Made by a program: the position numbers and the translations under genes | Notes under the pieces: generated by a model | Told to the model about the DNA's origin: nothing | What the model saw: only the letters and a program-made list of their open reading frames with translations | Database searches by the model: none | DNA from: Blastococcus haudaquaticus | Lineage (GTDB): Bacteria; Actinomycetota; Actinomycetes; Mycobacteriales; Geodermatophilaceae | Assembly (NCBI RefSeq): GCF_900230285.1 | Contig: NZ_OCNK01000002.1 | Span: 682,001 to 746,000 of the forward strand | Reading direction: 5' to 3' | Length of the DNA: 64,000 bases | Shown: positions 19,897-31,699 of the stretch, one piece after another | How the letters are laid out: the number at the start of each line of letters is the position of its first letter | How positions within the stretch are numbered: the first letter of the stretch is position 1

Positions 19897-20705
19897 GCGG
19901 GCGTCCTCTCCCGGTGGTTCGTGGGGGTGGTGCTGGTGGGCGCGCTCGCGGGCGCTGCTCGCTCACCTGGTACAGGGCGTGCGGGGGCCGTTCTGTTCCC
20001 CGCGCGCTGTGACCCGGGCTGCAAGGGCCCCGGGATGTGTGTGGTGCAGATTCCGTCGCCGTGGGCGATCGTGGCCAGCCGCTGGACGTGGGTGCCCACG
20101 AGCCGGCCGATCACCGCGGTCTCGGCCTCGCACAGCTGGGGGAACTCCGCGGCCACATGCGCCACCGGGCAGTGGTGCTGGCAGAGCTGCCCCCCGCCGG
20201 AGATCGCCGAGGCCGTGGCAGCGTAGCCCTCGGCCGTGAGCGCGACGGCGAGCGCCTGGGCCCGGTCGACCGGGGCACCGTCGGCCGCCCGCACAGCGCT
20301 CTCGACGGCGCTCGAGGCACGGGCCTCGAGCCCCGACAACTGCTGCTCGGCGACCGCGCGGACGGCGTCCGGGCCACCGGAGGCGGCGACGTACCGCAGG
20401 GCGGTCAGCGCGAGGTCGTCGTAGGCGTGCGGGAAGGCGGACCGGCCGGCGTCGGTGAGGTGGAAGCGACGGGCCGGCCGGCCACGGCCCCGGTGGGCGT
20501 CCCGCGTCAGCCGCTCCTCGAGCCGGCCGGCGGTGACGAGCGAGTCCAGGTGCCGGCGGACGGCGGCCGGGGAGATGCCCAGCCGGGTGGCCAGTTCGGT
20601 GGCGGTCTGCGGGCCGTGCTCGAGGAGCAGCGCGCCGACGCGGTCGCGGGTACGCCCGTCGTCGGCCGTCGCCGACGAGCGCGGGTGTGCCGCAACGCTT
20701 TCCAC
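19893..20705 (-). CDS. sufR: SufR, Fe-S-sensing repressor of the suf operon
   Basis: A winged-helix regulator of about 270 residues. The HTH lies near the N-terminus ([23 protein letters not shown], wing around [12 protein letters not shown]). Four cysteines occur in the C-terminal half with CxxxC-x12-C spacing (CQHHC, then QLC) and a fourth in GICTTH, matching the cluster-binding ligands of the SufR family. Holo-SufR represses suf; loss of the cluster derepresses it. An upstream GTG at 20750 is in frame, but the GTG at 20705 fits a -10-like TAGGAC at 20717-20722 with an almost leaderless mRNA. The C-terminal 45 residues are a Pro/Thr-rich tail. Confidence 0.92.
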   Translation of the reverse strand: MESVAAHPRSSATADDGRTRDRVGALLLEHGPQTATELATRLGISPAAVRRHLDSLVTAGRLEERLTRDAHRGRGRPARRFHLTDAGRSAFPHAYDDLALTALRYVAASGGPDAVRAVAEQQLSGLEARASSAVESAVRAADGAPVDRAQALAVALTAEGYAATASAISGGGQLCQHHCPVAHVAAEFPQLCEAETAVIGRLVGTHVQRLATIAHGDGICTTHIPGPLQPGSQRAGNRTAPARPVPGERAAPASAPTSTTPTNHRERTPA

Positions 20706-20722
20706 AACACGAGTGTGTCCTA
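20703..20722 (-). promoter_or_regulatory. sufR-suf promoter region with ACAC-TC-GTGT dyad
   Basis: On the minus strand TAGGAC (20722-20717) is followed by ACACACTCGTGTTGTG, which runs into the proposed GTG start at 20705. The interrupted dyad ACAC-N2-GTGT in that position is a candidate SufR site that would block the transcription start. It is seen by eye; not tested. Confidence 0.4.
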
Positions 20723-20845
20723 TTTCAGGAGCCTCGCAAGCAAGGTCCACCTAAGAAGTGGACCGATCGACCCCGGTCGTGAGCAGCCTCACTCCAGCCG
20801 GTCTGCGAGCACCCGCCGACGGCCCGCTACGGGCGTCCCACCGCA

Positions 20846-20851
20846 TAGCAT
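20846..20851 (+). promoter_or_regulatory. -10 element of leaderless ctaA promoter
   Basis: TAGCAT ends 6 nt before the GTG start codon at 20858. No Shine-Dalgarno is present, so the transcript probably begins at the start codon. Confidence 0.5.
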
Positions 20852-20857
20852 CGGGGC

Positions 20858-21805
20858 GTGCCGGCCCTGCCCACCTCCTTCTCTCCCGCGACCGTCTCGC
20901 GCCTCGCGCTGGCGAACGCCGTCGCCAACGGCCTGATCGTGGTGACCGGTGGTCTGGTCCGGCTGACCGGCTCCGGGCTGGGGTGTCCGACGTGGCCGCG
21001 CTGCACCGACGAGAGTTTCGTGACGACCCCGGAGCTGGCCGGCCACGGCGTCATCGAGTTCGGCAACCGGCTGCTCACCTTCGTGCTCGCCGCAGTCGCC
21101 ATCGCGACGGTGGTGGCCGTCTGGCGCTCCCCGCGGCGCGACCTGCGCCTGCTGGCGGCGCTCACGTTCCTCGGCATCCCCGCGCAGGCGGCGCTGGGCG
21201 GCGTCACCGTGCTCACCGGGCTCAACCCGTGGACGGTCGCCGCGCACTTCCTGGTGTCCGCCGTCCTGGTCGCCCTGGCGACGACGCTCTGGCTGCGATC
21301 CCGCGAGCCCGGGGTCGGTCAGCCGCTGCTCCGCCGTCCCTTCGTGCTGCTGGTCGCCGGGATCGCGGCGGTCACCGCCGTCGTGCTCGTGTTCGGCACC
21401 GTCGTCACCGGCAGCGGGCCGCACAGCGGCGACCTCGACGAGGAGGCCGGCGTCACCACGGTCGACCGGATGGGCTTCGACCCGGAACTGGTCAGCCAGC
21501 TGCACGCCGACGTCGTCTTCCTGCTCCTCGGCCTGACGGTCGCACTGCTCGTGGCGCTCTACGCCACCGACTCCCCCGGCCGGGTCCGGCGGGCCGCTCG
21601 CGACCTGTTGATCGTGCAGCTCGCGCAGGGCGTCATCGGCTACGTCCAGTACTTCACCGACCTGCCGATCGCCCTGGTTCTGCTGCACATGCTCGGCGCT
21701 GTCCTGATCACCGCGTTCACCGCGCGCCTGGTCTGGTCGGTACGCGGCCCGTCGTCCGAGTTGCCTCTCAGCACGTCCTCGGAGCCGGCCGCCGCCACGC
21801 GGTAG
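20858..21805 (+). CDS. ctaA: Heme A synthase (COX15/CtaA family)
   Basis: A 315-residue membrane protein with about eight helices that oxidises the C8 methyl of heme O to make heme A for aa3-type cytochrome oxidase. Seen are the paired cysteines in the first external loop (GSGLGCPTWPRC), the EFGNR motif with neighbouring His (GHGVIEFGNR), the heme-ligand His in VAAHFLVS, QLHADVV and LLHMLGAV. ctaB, the enzyme for the preceding step, lies about 1 kb downstream on the other strand. A divergent arrangement with sufR leaves 152 bp between starts. Confidence 0.93.
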   Translation: MPALPTSFSPATVSRLALANAVANGLIVVTGGLVRLTGSGLGCPTWPRCTDESFVTTPELAGHGVIEFGNRLLTFVLAAVAIATVVAVWRSPRRDLRLLAALTFLGIPAQAALGGVTVLTGLNPWTVAAHFLVSAVLVALATTLWLRSREPGVGQPLLRRPFVLLVAGIAAVTAVVLVFGTVVTGSGPHSGDLDEEAGVTTVDRMGFDPELVSQLHADVVFLLLGLTVALLVALYATDSPGRVRRAARDLLIVQLAQGVIGYVQYFTDLPIALVLLHMLGAVLITAFTARLVWSVRGPSSELPLSTSSEPAAATR

Positions 21806-21876
21806 CCCGCGAGCGTTGTCCTCCAGCCTGCCATTTCGGGGCGCGAACTGACCGGCTCAGGGACAACGCCTCCGGC

Positions 21877-22161
21877 TCACTCGTGCCAGACGAGGACGAC
21901 GGCGAGCGAGCCGTCGGGTGACTCCCAGCGGCCGTTGGTCACCTTCTCCTTGGCGCTGCGGGCATCGGCCCACGCCGGCCAGGCGTCCTCCTCGTCGTGC
22001 CAGATCAGGCGACCGCCGGCGAGATAGGTTACGACGGGCCAGCCGGCCTCGATGAGCGCCTCGACCTCCGCGGCGTCGATGCGGTTGGCCTGCAGCGAGT
22101 ACGTCCGCCAGTCGGCCCCGACCAGCTGCCCCATCCGCGCGTTCGCGAGGTCGCGCCTCAC
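21877..22161 (-). CDS. Hypothetical protein, unrecognised
   Basis: A 94-residue acidic protein, rich in Trp (five), with the pattern WPVVTYLAGGRLIWHDEEDAWPAW and a C-terminal SLAVVLVWHE. I do not recognise a family. The ATG at 22161 overlaps the stop of the gene upstream by four bases (22158-22161), so the two are translationally coupled. Codon use is less GC-saturated than in neighbouring ctaA and ctaB, which suggests later acquisition. Confidence 0.6.
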   Translation of the reverse strand: MRRDLANARMGQLVGADWRTYSLQANRIDAAEVEALIEAGWPVVTYLAGGRLIWHDEEDAWPAWADARSAKEKVTNGRWESPDGSLAVVLVWHE

Positions 22162-22847
22162 ACGAGTCTGTCGCCCAGGTCAGCGCCCAGAGCCTCGATC
22201 TCCGGATCGTCCATGACGAAGCCAGCAAGCTCCTCGTCACAACCGACATACGTGGAGACGCAGTCGTAATCGGTGTACATGAACCAGGACCTGTCGGGCG
22301 GCCAGACCAGCTCCGGTCCCTTGAGGTCGGGATCGCTGGTGTCGGAAGCAGCCACACCCTTGACCGAATCCACCGCGTCGCATGCAGCGCGGTACAGGAG
22401 TGGGCCGCTCACCATCGCGCCTAGCCCGAAGTAGAAGAAGACCGGTCCTGCTGCGCGGACAGAGAGATGCTCGAACAACGACCTTCGCGGGACCGGATGA
22501 AACTCCCCTTCCCAAAGCTCGTATTCGTGCTCGCCGTTGCGCAGCGGCAGAGCTGGATCGAGGTCCGCCTCGGTGAGATGCCGACTGAATGGCACCCCGG
22601 CGAGCGCGGCCAACTCCTCCCACGTCGTCCGCGGAGCAGCTGCGGGATCGCCGTCCGCCGTCCCCCACGCGACGTACGGGTGGAAGAGCCGTAGGTAGCA
22701 GGGGAAACCCGTCGGAAGCACTTCGGCGAGGCGGACGGGGTACCCGTCGGCCGCCTTGCCGTTCCATACCTCGGTGAGCCAGGCCTCCTCGCCCAGAGGC
22801 AGACGATCGACAGCCGGCTGCCCAGCGTCCCCCTTGGAGTCCTCCAC
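22158..22847 (-). CDS. Hypothetical protein, unrecognised
   Basis: A 229-residue protein with several aromatic-rich stretches: FPCYLRLFHPYVAWG, GPVFFYFGLGAMVSGPLLYRA and WPPDRSWFMYTDYDC. There is no signal peptide and no clear membrane segment, so it is likely cytosolic. I do not recognise a family. The GTG at 22847 is 12 nt downstream of the ctaB stop with no evident Shine-Dalgarno, so it probably rides on the ctaB transcript. It is coupled to the small gene at 21877. Third positions hold more A/T than in the flanking heme genes. Confidence 0.6.
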   Translation of the reverse strand: MEDSKGDAGQPAVDRLPLGEEAWLTEVWNGKAADGYPVRLAEVLPTGFPCYLRLFHPYVAWGTADGDPAAAPRTTWEELAALAGVPFSRHLTEADLDPALPLRNGEHEYELWEGEFHPVPRRSLFEHLSVRAAGPVFFYFGLGAMVSGPLLYRAACDAVDSVKGVAASDTSDPDLKGPELVWPPDRSWFMYTDYDCVSTYVGCDEELAGFVMDDPEIEALGADLGDRLV

Positions 22848-22859
22848 GGGCCGGGCGCC

Positions 22860-23792
22860 TCAGACGATGGCGTCGACGACGATCGCGACCATCAGCAGCG
22901 CCAGGTACGAGATCGAGACGTGGAACAGCTGCATCGGCTTGGTCTCGCCGCCGCGCTTGATCCGCGCGAGCAACCGGTGCGACTCCACGACGAACCAGCC
23001 GCCGAGGAGCACCGCCGGGATCGTGTAGCCGAGGCCGATGCCGTAGCCGGCAGCCACCGGCCACAGCAGGAGCGAGACCGCGACGGTGAGCCACGCCCAG
23101 AACACCGACTGCCGGCCCACCGAGAGCGCGGAAGCGACCACGGGCAGCATCGGGACGTCGGCCCGCGCGTAGTCGTCCTTGAAGCGCATGGCCAGCGCCC
23201 AGAAGTGGGGCATCTGCCAGCAGAAGACGACGCCGAACACGACGACGGCGGGCCAGTCCAGCGATCCGGTGACCGCGGCCCAGCCGATCAGCACCGGCGC
23301 CGCCCCGGGGACCCCGCCGAACTCGGTGCTCCGCCGGGTGTGCCGCTTGAACACCATCGTGTAGAGGACGGCGTAGTAGAAGATCGCCGCCGCGGCCAGC
23401 GAGGCGGCCAGCAGCGTGGTCGTCAGCGCCAGGAGCACGACCGAGCTGACCGTCAGCACGAACCCGAAGATCAGCGCCGCCCGGGGCGTCACCGCGCCGG
23501 TCACCAGCGGCCGCTTCTGGGTGCGCTGCATCAGCCGGTCGATGTCGCGGTCGAAGTAGCAGTTGAAGACGTTGGCCGCGCCTGCGGCGAGCGTTCCGCC
23601 GACCAGGGTGGACAGCAGCAGCGACAGCGACGGCCAGCCGCGCGCGGCCAGCATCATCGCCGGCACCGTCGTCACCAGCAGCAGCTCGATGATGCGCGGC
23701 TTCGTCAGCGCGACGTAGGCGCCGATCCGGAGGCGGAGGGCGCTGGGCGGACGGCGTTCGGGATCGGCCCGGCGCGTCGAGAGCGCCGTCAC
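22860..23792 (-). CDS. ctaB: Protoheme IX farnesyltransferase (heme O synthase)
   Basis: A UbiA-superfamily prenyltransferase of about 310 residues with nine predicted helices; it adds farnesyl to heme B to form heme O. The first Asp-rich motif reads NVFNCYFDRDIDRLMQRT, and the family segment YTMVFKRHTRRSTEFGG is intact. The frame stays open 80 codons upstream, but that stretch is low-complexity. I take GTG 23792 (VTALSTRR...) as start, with little ribosome-site support; a -10-like TAGAGT lies at 23860-23865 and a 6-bp dyad AAGAGG-TG-CCTCTT at 23820-23833 in the leader. Confidence 0.92.
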   Translation of the reverse strand: MTALSTRRADPERRPPSALRLRIGAYVALTKPRIIELLLVTTVPAMMLAARGWPSLSLLLSTLVGGTLAAGAANVFNCYFDRDIDRLMQRTQKRPLVTGAVTPRAALIFGFVLTVSSVVLLALTTTLLAASLAAAAIFYYAVLYTMVFKRHTRRSTEFGGVPGAAPVLIGWAAVTGSLDWPAVVVFGVVFCWQMPHFWALAMRFKDDYARADVPMLPVVASALSVGRQSVFWAWLTVAVSLLLWPVAAGYGIGLGYTIPAVLLGGWFVVESHRLLARIKRGGETKPMQLFHVSISYLALLMVAIVVDAIV

Positions 23793-24067
23793 CGGGTCAC
23801 TGCCGGCCAGCTGAACAGCAAGAGGTGCCTCTTCGGAACGAGGACGGGGAACGCGCGCCACTCTAGCCGGAGGGCGCACCGGCACCGTCGCGGCAGGAGC
23901 GCGGATGACTAGGGTTGATCGCGTTGTTGCTGCGTGTGCAGCGGGTAGGGCCGACGTCGACGACGACGATGCGACCCCCGGGCCAGCGCGGGCCCGGGGC
24001 GGACGCCGACCGCACCACGACGCCGGCTGCACCACAGAGCGCCACTTCTCGAGGGAGTCCCCAGCAC

Positions 24068-26290
<2,223 letters not shown>

Positions 26291-26330
26291 ACGCGGGCGT
26301 CACACCACCACCGCCTGAAGGGCATGTGAC

Positions 26331-27431
26331 ATGGCACAGAACGAGAATCTGGCCGAACTCTCCGAGGCAGGCGTCGCCGTCTGGCTCGACGACCTCTCCC
26401 GTGACCGCATCCGCAGCGGCAACCTGCAGTCGCTGGTCGACGGTCACTCCGTCGTCGGCGTCACCACGAACCCGACCATCTTCGCCGCGGCGATCAGCGG
26501 GTCGGAGTCCTACGACGACCAGCTGCACGCCCTCGCCGTCCGCAAGGTGAGCGTCGAGGAGGCCCTGCGGACCATCACCGCCGCCGACGTCCGGGACGCC
26601 TGCGACCTGCTCGCGCCCGTGGCTGCGGCCTCCCCCGGCGACGGCCGGGTGTCGCTCGAGGTCGCACCCGGTCTGGCGCACGACACCGACGCGACGGCCG
26701 CGGAGGCCGGGCACCTGTGGTGGCTGGTCGACCGGAAGAACCTGTTCATCAAGATTCCGGCGACCGAGGCGGGCCTGCCCGCGATCACCGAGACGATCGC
26801 CAACGGCATCAGTGTCAACGTCACCTTGATCTTCAGCCTCGAGCGCTACCGCGCGGTCATGGACGCCTACCTCTCCGGCCTGGAGAAGCGGGTCGCGGAG
26901 GGCGGGTCGCTCGAGGGCATCGCCTCCGTGGCGTCCTTCTTCGTCTCGCGCGTGGACACCGAGATCGACAAGCGCCTCGACAAGGCCGGTGCCGACCCGT
27001 CGCTCAAGGGCAAGGCCGGCGTCGCGAACGCCCAGCTCGCATACCAGGCCTACGAGGAGGTCTTCTCCTCCGACCGCTGGCGGGCGCTCGAGGCGCAGGG
27101 CGCGGTGGCCCAGCGACCGCTGTGGGCCTCGACCGGGGTCAAGAACCCCGAGTACTCCGACACGATGTACATCAGCGAGCTCATCGCCCCCGGCACGGTC
27201 AACACGATGCCCGAGAAGACGATGATGGCCTACGCCGACCACGGCACCGCGGGCACGCCGATCCAGAAGTCCTACGACGACGCCGCAGCAGTGATGCGTG
27301 CCGTCAGCGACGCCGGGATCGACCTGGACGACGTCTTCCAGGTCCTCGAGGTCGAGGCCGTGCAGAAGTTCGTCGACTCCTGGGACGAGCTGACCGCGTC
27401 GGTGCGCAGCGAGCTCGAGGACAAGGCATGA
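26331..27431 (+). CDS. tal: Transaldolase
   Basis: A 366-residue (beta/alpha)8 barrel enzyme that transfers dihydroxyacetone units between sugar phosphates. The Schiff-base lysine is in [13 protein letters not shown], followed by the family segment [30 protein letters not shown] is also present. The long form is typical of actinobacteria and cyanobacteria. The ATG at 26331 lies 40 bp after tkt. Its 3' end overlaps pgi by ATGA. Confidence 0.96.
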   Translation: MAQNENLAELSEAGVAVWLDDLSRDRIRSGNLQSLVDGHSVVGVTTNPTIFAAAISGSESYDDQLHALAVRKVSVEEALRTITAADVRDACDLLAPVAAASPGDGRVSLEVAPGLAHDTDATAAEAGHLWWLVDRKNLFIKIPATEAGLPAITETIANGISVNVTLIFSLERYRAVMDAYLSGLEKRVAEGGSLEGIASVASFFVSRVDTEIDKRLDKAGADPSLKGKAGVANAQLAYQAYEEVFSSDRWRALEAQGAVAQRPLWASTGVKNPEYSDTMYISELIAPGTVNTMPEKTMMAYADHGTAGTPIQKSYDDAAAVMRAVSDAGIDLDDVFQVLEVEAVQKFVDSWDELTASVRSELEDKA

Positions 27432-29026
27432 GCCTCGGCATCACCGTCCGAGGACTGGACATCCCCGACTCCGTCCGCGCGCCCCTCACCGAGGACGACG
27501 TCGCCGCCCGGCTGGTCGGCAAGGACGCCACGCTGTGGGGCCCGGACGCCGAGAGCGAGTCCGCGATCCGGCTCGGCTGGCTGGACCTCCCCGCGTCATC
27601 GCGCGAGCTGGTCTCCCAGCTGGCCGACCTGCGCGCGGAGCTCACCGGCGAGGGTCTCGACCGGGTCGTGCTGTGCGGCATGGGTGGGTCCTCCCTCGCG
27701 CCCGAGGTCATCTGCCGCACGGCCGGTGTGCCCCTCGTCGTGCTCGACACCACCGACCCCGGCCAGGTGGCCGCGGCGATGGCCGACCTCGACCGCACCG
27801 TCGTCGTCGTCAGCTCGAAGTCCGGCGGAACGGTCGAGACCGACAGCCAGCGGCGCGCCTTCGTCCAGGCGTTCGCCGACGCCGGACTCGACGAGAAGGA
27901 GATCGGCCGGCGCTTCGTCGTCGTCACCGACCCCGGATCGCCGCTGTCGGAGACCGCGGCGGCCATGGGCGCCCGGGCGGTGTTCCTCGCCGACCCGAAC
28001 GTCGGAGGCCGCTACAGCGCGCTGTCGGCCTTCGGCCTGGTGCCGTCCGCGCTCGCCGGCGCCGACGTCGGCACGCTGCTCGACGAGGCGGAGGAGCTGG
28101 CCGGCACGCTCGCCCAGCCGGACAACTCCGCCCTCGAGCTCGGCGTCGCCATGGGTGCGGCCTTCCGCGCCGGCCGCGACAAGCTCGCCCTCGCCGATGG
28201 AGGGAGCGGGATCGTCGGCTTCGGCGACTGGGCCGAGCAGCTCATCGCCGAGTCGACCGGCAAGCAGGGCCGCGGGATCCTGCCCGTCGTCCTCGAGTCG
28301 GTCGACGCCCCCGGCGCGTCCGGCTCCGACGTCCTGCTCGCGGTGGTCGGGCCCGACGCCCCCGCCACGGAGCCGGCGATCGGTGTCACCGGCCCGCTGG
28401 GTGCCCAGTTCCTCGGGTGGGAGTACGCCACCGCGGTCGCCGGGCGGGTGCTGGGGATCAACCCCTTCGACCAGCCCAACGTGACCGAGAGCAAGGAGAA
28501 CACCCAGCGGATCCTGTCCGAGGGGCTCCCGGACGAGCGGCCGGCCGCGACGATCGGCGCGATCGAGGTCTACGGCAGCGGCGGCGTGCTCGACGGTGTG
28601 GACCTCTCCTCCCACGACGGCGTGGTCCTCGCGGTCGACGCGCTGCTGGCCTCGATCCCACCGCGCGGCTATCTGGCCGTCATGGCCTACCTCGACCGGG
28701 AGAAGGACGCGACCGCCGAGAACCTCCGCGCGGCACTCGCCCGCCGGGCGGAGAAGGCGGTCACCTTCGGCTGGGGCCCGCGCTTCCTGCACTCCACCGG
28801 GCAGTACCACAAGGGCGGCCCCCAGGTCGGCGCGTACCTGCAGCTCACCGGTGCGATCGCCCAGGACCTCCCGGTACCCGACCAGGCGTACAGCTTCGCC
28901 ACCCTGCAGGCGGCCCAGGCCGGCGGTGACCGGAAGGCGCTTGCCGACCGCGACCGTCCGGTGCTGCACCTGCACCTGACCGACCGCGCCGCCGGGCTCG
29001 GCCAGCTCCTCTCAGCGCTGACCTGA
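27428..29026 (+). CDS. pgi: Glucose-6-phosphate isomerase
   Basis: A 532-residue SIS-fold isomerase linking glucose-6-P and fructose-6-P. The sugar-phosphate site is [12 protein letters not shown], with [14 protein letters not shown] and STGKQGRG behind it, and a second SIS half from about residue 320. It is the divergent form often encoded beside or fused to transaldolase. Here the two genes overlap by four bases (27428-27431), the state just short of a fusion. A strong hairpin follows before zwf. Confidence 0.93.
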   Translation: MSLGITVRGLDIPDSVRAPLTEDDVAARLVGKDATLWGPDAESESAIRLGWLDLPASSRELVSQLADLRAELTGEGLDRVVLCGMGGSSLAPEVICRTAGVPLVVLDTTDPGQVAAAMADLDRTVVVVSSKSGGTVETDSQRRAFVQAFADAGLDEKEIGRRFVVVTDPGSPLSETAAAMGARAVFLADPNVGGRYSALSAFGLVPSALAGADVGTLLDEAEELAGTLAQPDNSALELGVAMGAAFRAGRDKLALADGGSGIVGFGDWAEQLIAESTGKQGRGILPVVLESVDAPGASGSDVLLAVVGPDAPATEPAIGVTGPLGAQFLGWEYATAVAGRVLGINPFDQPNVTESKENTQRILSEGLPDERPAATIGAIEVYGSGGVLDGVDLSSHDGVVLAVDALLASIPPRGYLAVMAYLDREKDATAENLRAALARRAEKAVTFGWGPRFLHSTGQYHKGGPQVGAYLQLTGAIAQDLPVPDQAYSFATLQAAQAGGDRKALADRDRPVLHLHLTDRAAGLGQLLSALT

Positions 29027-29035
29027 CCGATCCGG

Positions 29036-29070
29036 TCCCGTCGTCCGGCCCCCCAGGCCGGACGACGGGA
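29036..29070 (+). terminator. 15-bp hairpin in the pgi-zwf junction
   Basis: A perfect 15-bp stem (29036-29050 with 29056-29070, loop CCCCA) starts 9 nt after the pgi stop and ends 24 nt before the zwf ATG. No U-tract follows, so it may partly terminate, protect the upstream mRNA end, or separate expression of zwf-opcA-pgl from tkt-tal-pgi. Confidence 0.6.
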
Positions 29071-29094
29071 CACCCCCGACATCGAGGACGAAGC

Positions 29095-30612
29095 ATGATC
29101 CCCAACCCGCTGCGCGATCCGCGGGACCGGCGGCTCCCCCGGGTACCCGAGCCCTGCGCGCTCGTCGTCTTCGGCATCACCGGCGACCTCGCGCGCAAGA
29201 AGCTGCTGCCCGCGGTCTACGACCTGGCCAACCGCGGCCTGCTGCCCACCAACTTCGCCCTGCTCGGCTTCGCCCGCCGCGACTGGGAGGACCAGGACTT
29301 CGCGGAGCTGTCCCGCGAGGCCGCCCGTCAGCACGCTCGCACCCCGTGGCGCGAGGAGGTCTGGGAGCGGCTGGCCGGCAACGTCCACTTCGTCCAGGGC
29401 TCGTTCGACGACGACGACGCGTTCGACCAGCTCGCGGCGACCCTGCAGGACCTCGAGGGCTCGCACGGCATCGGTGGCAACGCCGCCTTCTACCTCTCCA
29501 TCCCGCCGGCCATGTTCCCCACGGTGCTCAAGCAGATGGAGCGCACGGGGATGGCCGACAGCACTCCGGACCGCTGGCGGCGGGTCGTCGTCGAGAAGCC
29601 GTTCGGCGAGGACCTGCCCTCGAGCCGCGAGCTCAACGAGCTGGTCGACTCGGTCTTCAGCGCGCAGGACGTCTTCCGCATCGACCACTACCTGGGCAAG
29701 GAGACGGTCCAGAACCTGCTGGCGCTGCGCTTCGCGAACAGCCTGTTCGAGCCGATCTGGAACGCGCAGAACGTCGACTCGGTGCAGATCACCATGGCCG
29801 AGGACGTCGGGATCGGGGGCCGGGCGCAGTTCTACGAGAAGACCGGCGCCGCCCGTGACGTCCTGCAGAACCACCTCCTCCAGCTGCTGGCCCTCACCGC
29901 GATGGAGGAGCCGGTCGAGTTCTCCGCCGAGGAGATCCGCACCGAGAAGCTCAAGGTGCTGCGCGCGGTCTCGCTGCCGGACGACCTGGAGACCTTCGCC
30001 ATCCGGGGTCAGTACGAGCAGGGCTGGCTGGCCGGGCAGCGCGCCAACGGTTACCAGCAGGAGGAGGGCGTCGATCCCGAGTCGACGACCGAGACCTTCG
30101 CCGCCGTGCGCCTCGGCGTCGAGACCCGCCGGTGGGCCGGGGTCCCGTTCTACCTCCGCACCGGCAAGCGGCTCCCCCGCCGGGTCACCGAGATCGCGCT
30201 GGTTTTCAAGCGCGCACCCCACCTGCCGTTCGCCGACACCGACACCGAGGAGCTGGGCAACAACCAGCTCGTCGTGCGCGTGCAGCCGGACGAAGGGGTC
30301 ACCCTGAAGTTCGGGTCGAAGGTTCCCGGCAGCGTGATGGAGGTCCGCGACGTCTCGATGGACTTCCTCTACGGCGAGCAGTTCACCGAGGCCAGTCCGG
30401 AGGCCTACGAGCGCCTGCTGCTCGACGTGCTGCTCGGCGACGCGACGCTGTTCCCGCGCAACGCCGAGGTGGAGGCCTCCTGGGCCGTGATCGACCCCCT
30501 CGAGGAGTTCTGGGCCGGGACCACCCCGCACCCGTACCGCGCCGGTGAGTGGGGCCCTCGCGCCGCCGACGAGATGCTGGCCGCCGAGAACCGCCGGTGG
30601 CGCCGTCCATGA
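29095..30612 (+). CDS. zwf: Glucose-6-phosphate 1-dehydrogenase
   Basis: A 505-residue enzyme for the first oxidative pentose-phosphate step. The Rossmann nucleotide-binding motif is FGITGDLARKKLLPAVYDL and the active-site segment RIDHYLGKETVQN carries the catalytic His/Lys. The ATG at 29095 has GAGGACGAAGC as ribosome site. opcA follows within 50 bp; in actinobacteria OpcA is needed for full activity of this enzyme. The product lactone is handled by pgl at the end of the operon. Confidence 0.97.
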   Translation: MIPNPLRDPRDRRLPRVPEPCALVVFGITGDLARKKLLPAVYDLANRGLLPTNFALLGFARRDWEDQDFAELSREAARQHARTPWREEVWERLAGNVHFVQGSFDDDDAFDQLAATLQDLEGSHGIGGNAAFYLSIPPAMFPTVLKQMERTGMADSTPDRWRRVVVEKPFGEDLPSSRELNELVDSVFSAQDVFRIDHYLGKETVQNLLALRFANSLFEPIWNAQNVDSVQITMAEDVGIGGRAQFYEKTGAARDVLQNHLLQLLALTAMEEPVEFSAEEIRTEKLKVLRAVSLPDDLETFAIRGQYEQGWLAGQRANGYQQEEGVDPESTTETFAAVRLGVETRRWAGVPFYLRTGKRLPRRVTEIALVFKRAPHLPFADTDTEELGNNQLVVRVQPDEGVTLKFGSKVPGSVMEVRDVSMDFLYGEQFTEASPEAYERLLLDVLLGDATLFPRNAEVEASWAVIDPLEEFWAGTTPHPYRAGEWGPRAADEMLAAENRRWRRP

Positions 30613-30658
30613 GCCGCACCTCCGCTCCCCCGCCGACCGCCCGATCCGAGGAGACGCC

Positions 30659-31699
30659 ATGACGACGCTCTGGGACACCACCGGCTCGGCCGTCGTGAAG
30701 GAACTGGCCGCGCAGCGGCGCACCGGCGGCGCCGTGCTCTCCGGGGTGGCGCTCACCCTGGTCGTGGTCGCCGACGAGAGCCGCGTGGCCGAGGCCGAGG
30801 AGGCGGCGACGCACGCCGCGGAGTCGCACCCCTGCCGCATCCTCGTGGTCGTCCGCCGGCAGCTGGAGGCACCGGCTCCCCGCCTGGACGCCGAAGTGCT
30901 CATCGGCGGGCGCCTCGGTCCGGGCGAGGCCGTCGTCATGCGGATGTACGGACGGCTGGGCCTGCACGCCGAGTCCGTCGTCCTGCCGCTGCTGGCCGCC
31001 GACGCCCCGGTGGTCGCGTGGTGGCACGCCGCTCCTCCGGAGAAGCTGGCCACCGACGCGCTCGCGGTCTTCGCCCACCGGCGGATCACCGACAGCTCGA
31101 TCGCCGAGGACCCGTTGGCAGCCCTCAGGACCCGTGCGGCCGACTACGCCCCGGGTGACACCGACCTCGCGTGGACCCGCAGCACCGCCTGGCGGTCGAC
31201 GCTGGCCTCCACGCTCGACTCGGTCTCCGGGCGGCGTGGCGAGCCGGTGGCCGTCCAGGGCGCCAGGGTCGAGGGGGACGCCGCCAACCCGACCGCCCAG
31301 CTGCTCGCCGGCTGGATCTCCTCCCGGTGCGGTTGCCCGGTGTCCGTCGAGGACGGCGGCCGCAAGCCGAACTCCAGCGGCGTCGACTCCGTCGCCCTGC
31401 AGCTGGACCAGGACGAGGAGGTGCGCATTCAGGCCGACCGCCGGGGTGGCGCGGTCATCTCCCAGCCCAACCGCCCGGATGCCACCGTGGCCCTGGTCGA
31501 CCGGCCGCTCGGTGACCTGCTGAGCGAGGAGCTGCGCCGGCTGGACCGCGACGAGCCCTACAGCGAGGCCCTCGAGGCGGCCACGGGCGTGAGCGGGCTG
31601 GCCGGCCGCTCCCCCGAGCGCGAGCACGTCTGGTTCGACCCGGCGGACAACGGTTCCTCCTCCCGGAAGCGCGCGGCGGCGAAGACGGCCGACGCGTGA
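30659..31699 (+). CDS. opcA: OpcA, glucose-6-phosphate dehydrogenase assembly/activator protein
   Basis: A 346-residue actinobacterial and cyanobacterial protein that allosterically activates or assembles G6PDH. The N-terminal domain includes TLWDTTGSAVVKEL, and the centre PVVAWWHAAPPEKLATDALA is typical. The C-terminal tail (NGSSSRKRAAAKTADA) is polar. The ATG at 30659 has GAGGAGACGCC upstream and follows zwf by 46 bp. Its stop overlaps the pgl GTG (31696-31699). Confidence 0.93.
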   Translation: MTTLWDTTGSAVVKELAAQRRTGGAVLSGVALTLVVVADESRVAEAEEAATHAAESHPCRILVVVRRQLEAPAPRLDAEVLIGGRLGPGEAVVMRMYGRLGLHAESVVLPLLAADAPVVAWWHAAPPEKLATDALAVFAHRRITDSSIAEDPLAALRTRAADYAPGDTDLAWTRSTAWRSTLASTLDSVSGRRGEPVAVQGARVEGDAANPTAQLLAGWISSRCGCPVSVEDGGRKPNSSGVDSVALQLDQDEEVRIQADRRGGAVISQPNRPDATVALVDRPLGDLLSEELRRLDRDEPYSEALEAATGVSGLAGRSPEREHVWFDPADNGSSSRKRAAAKTADA

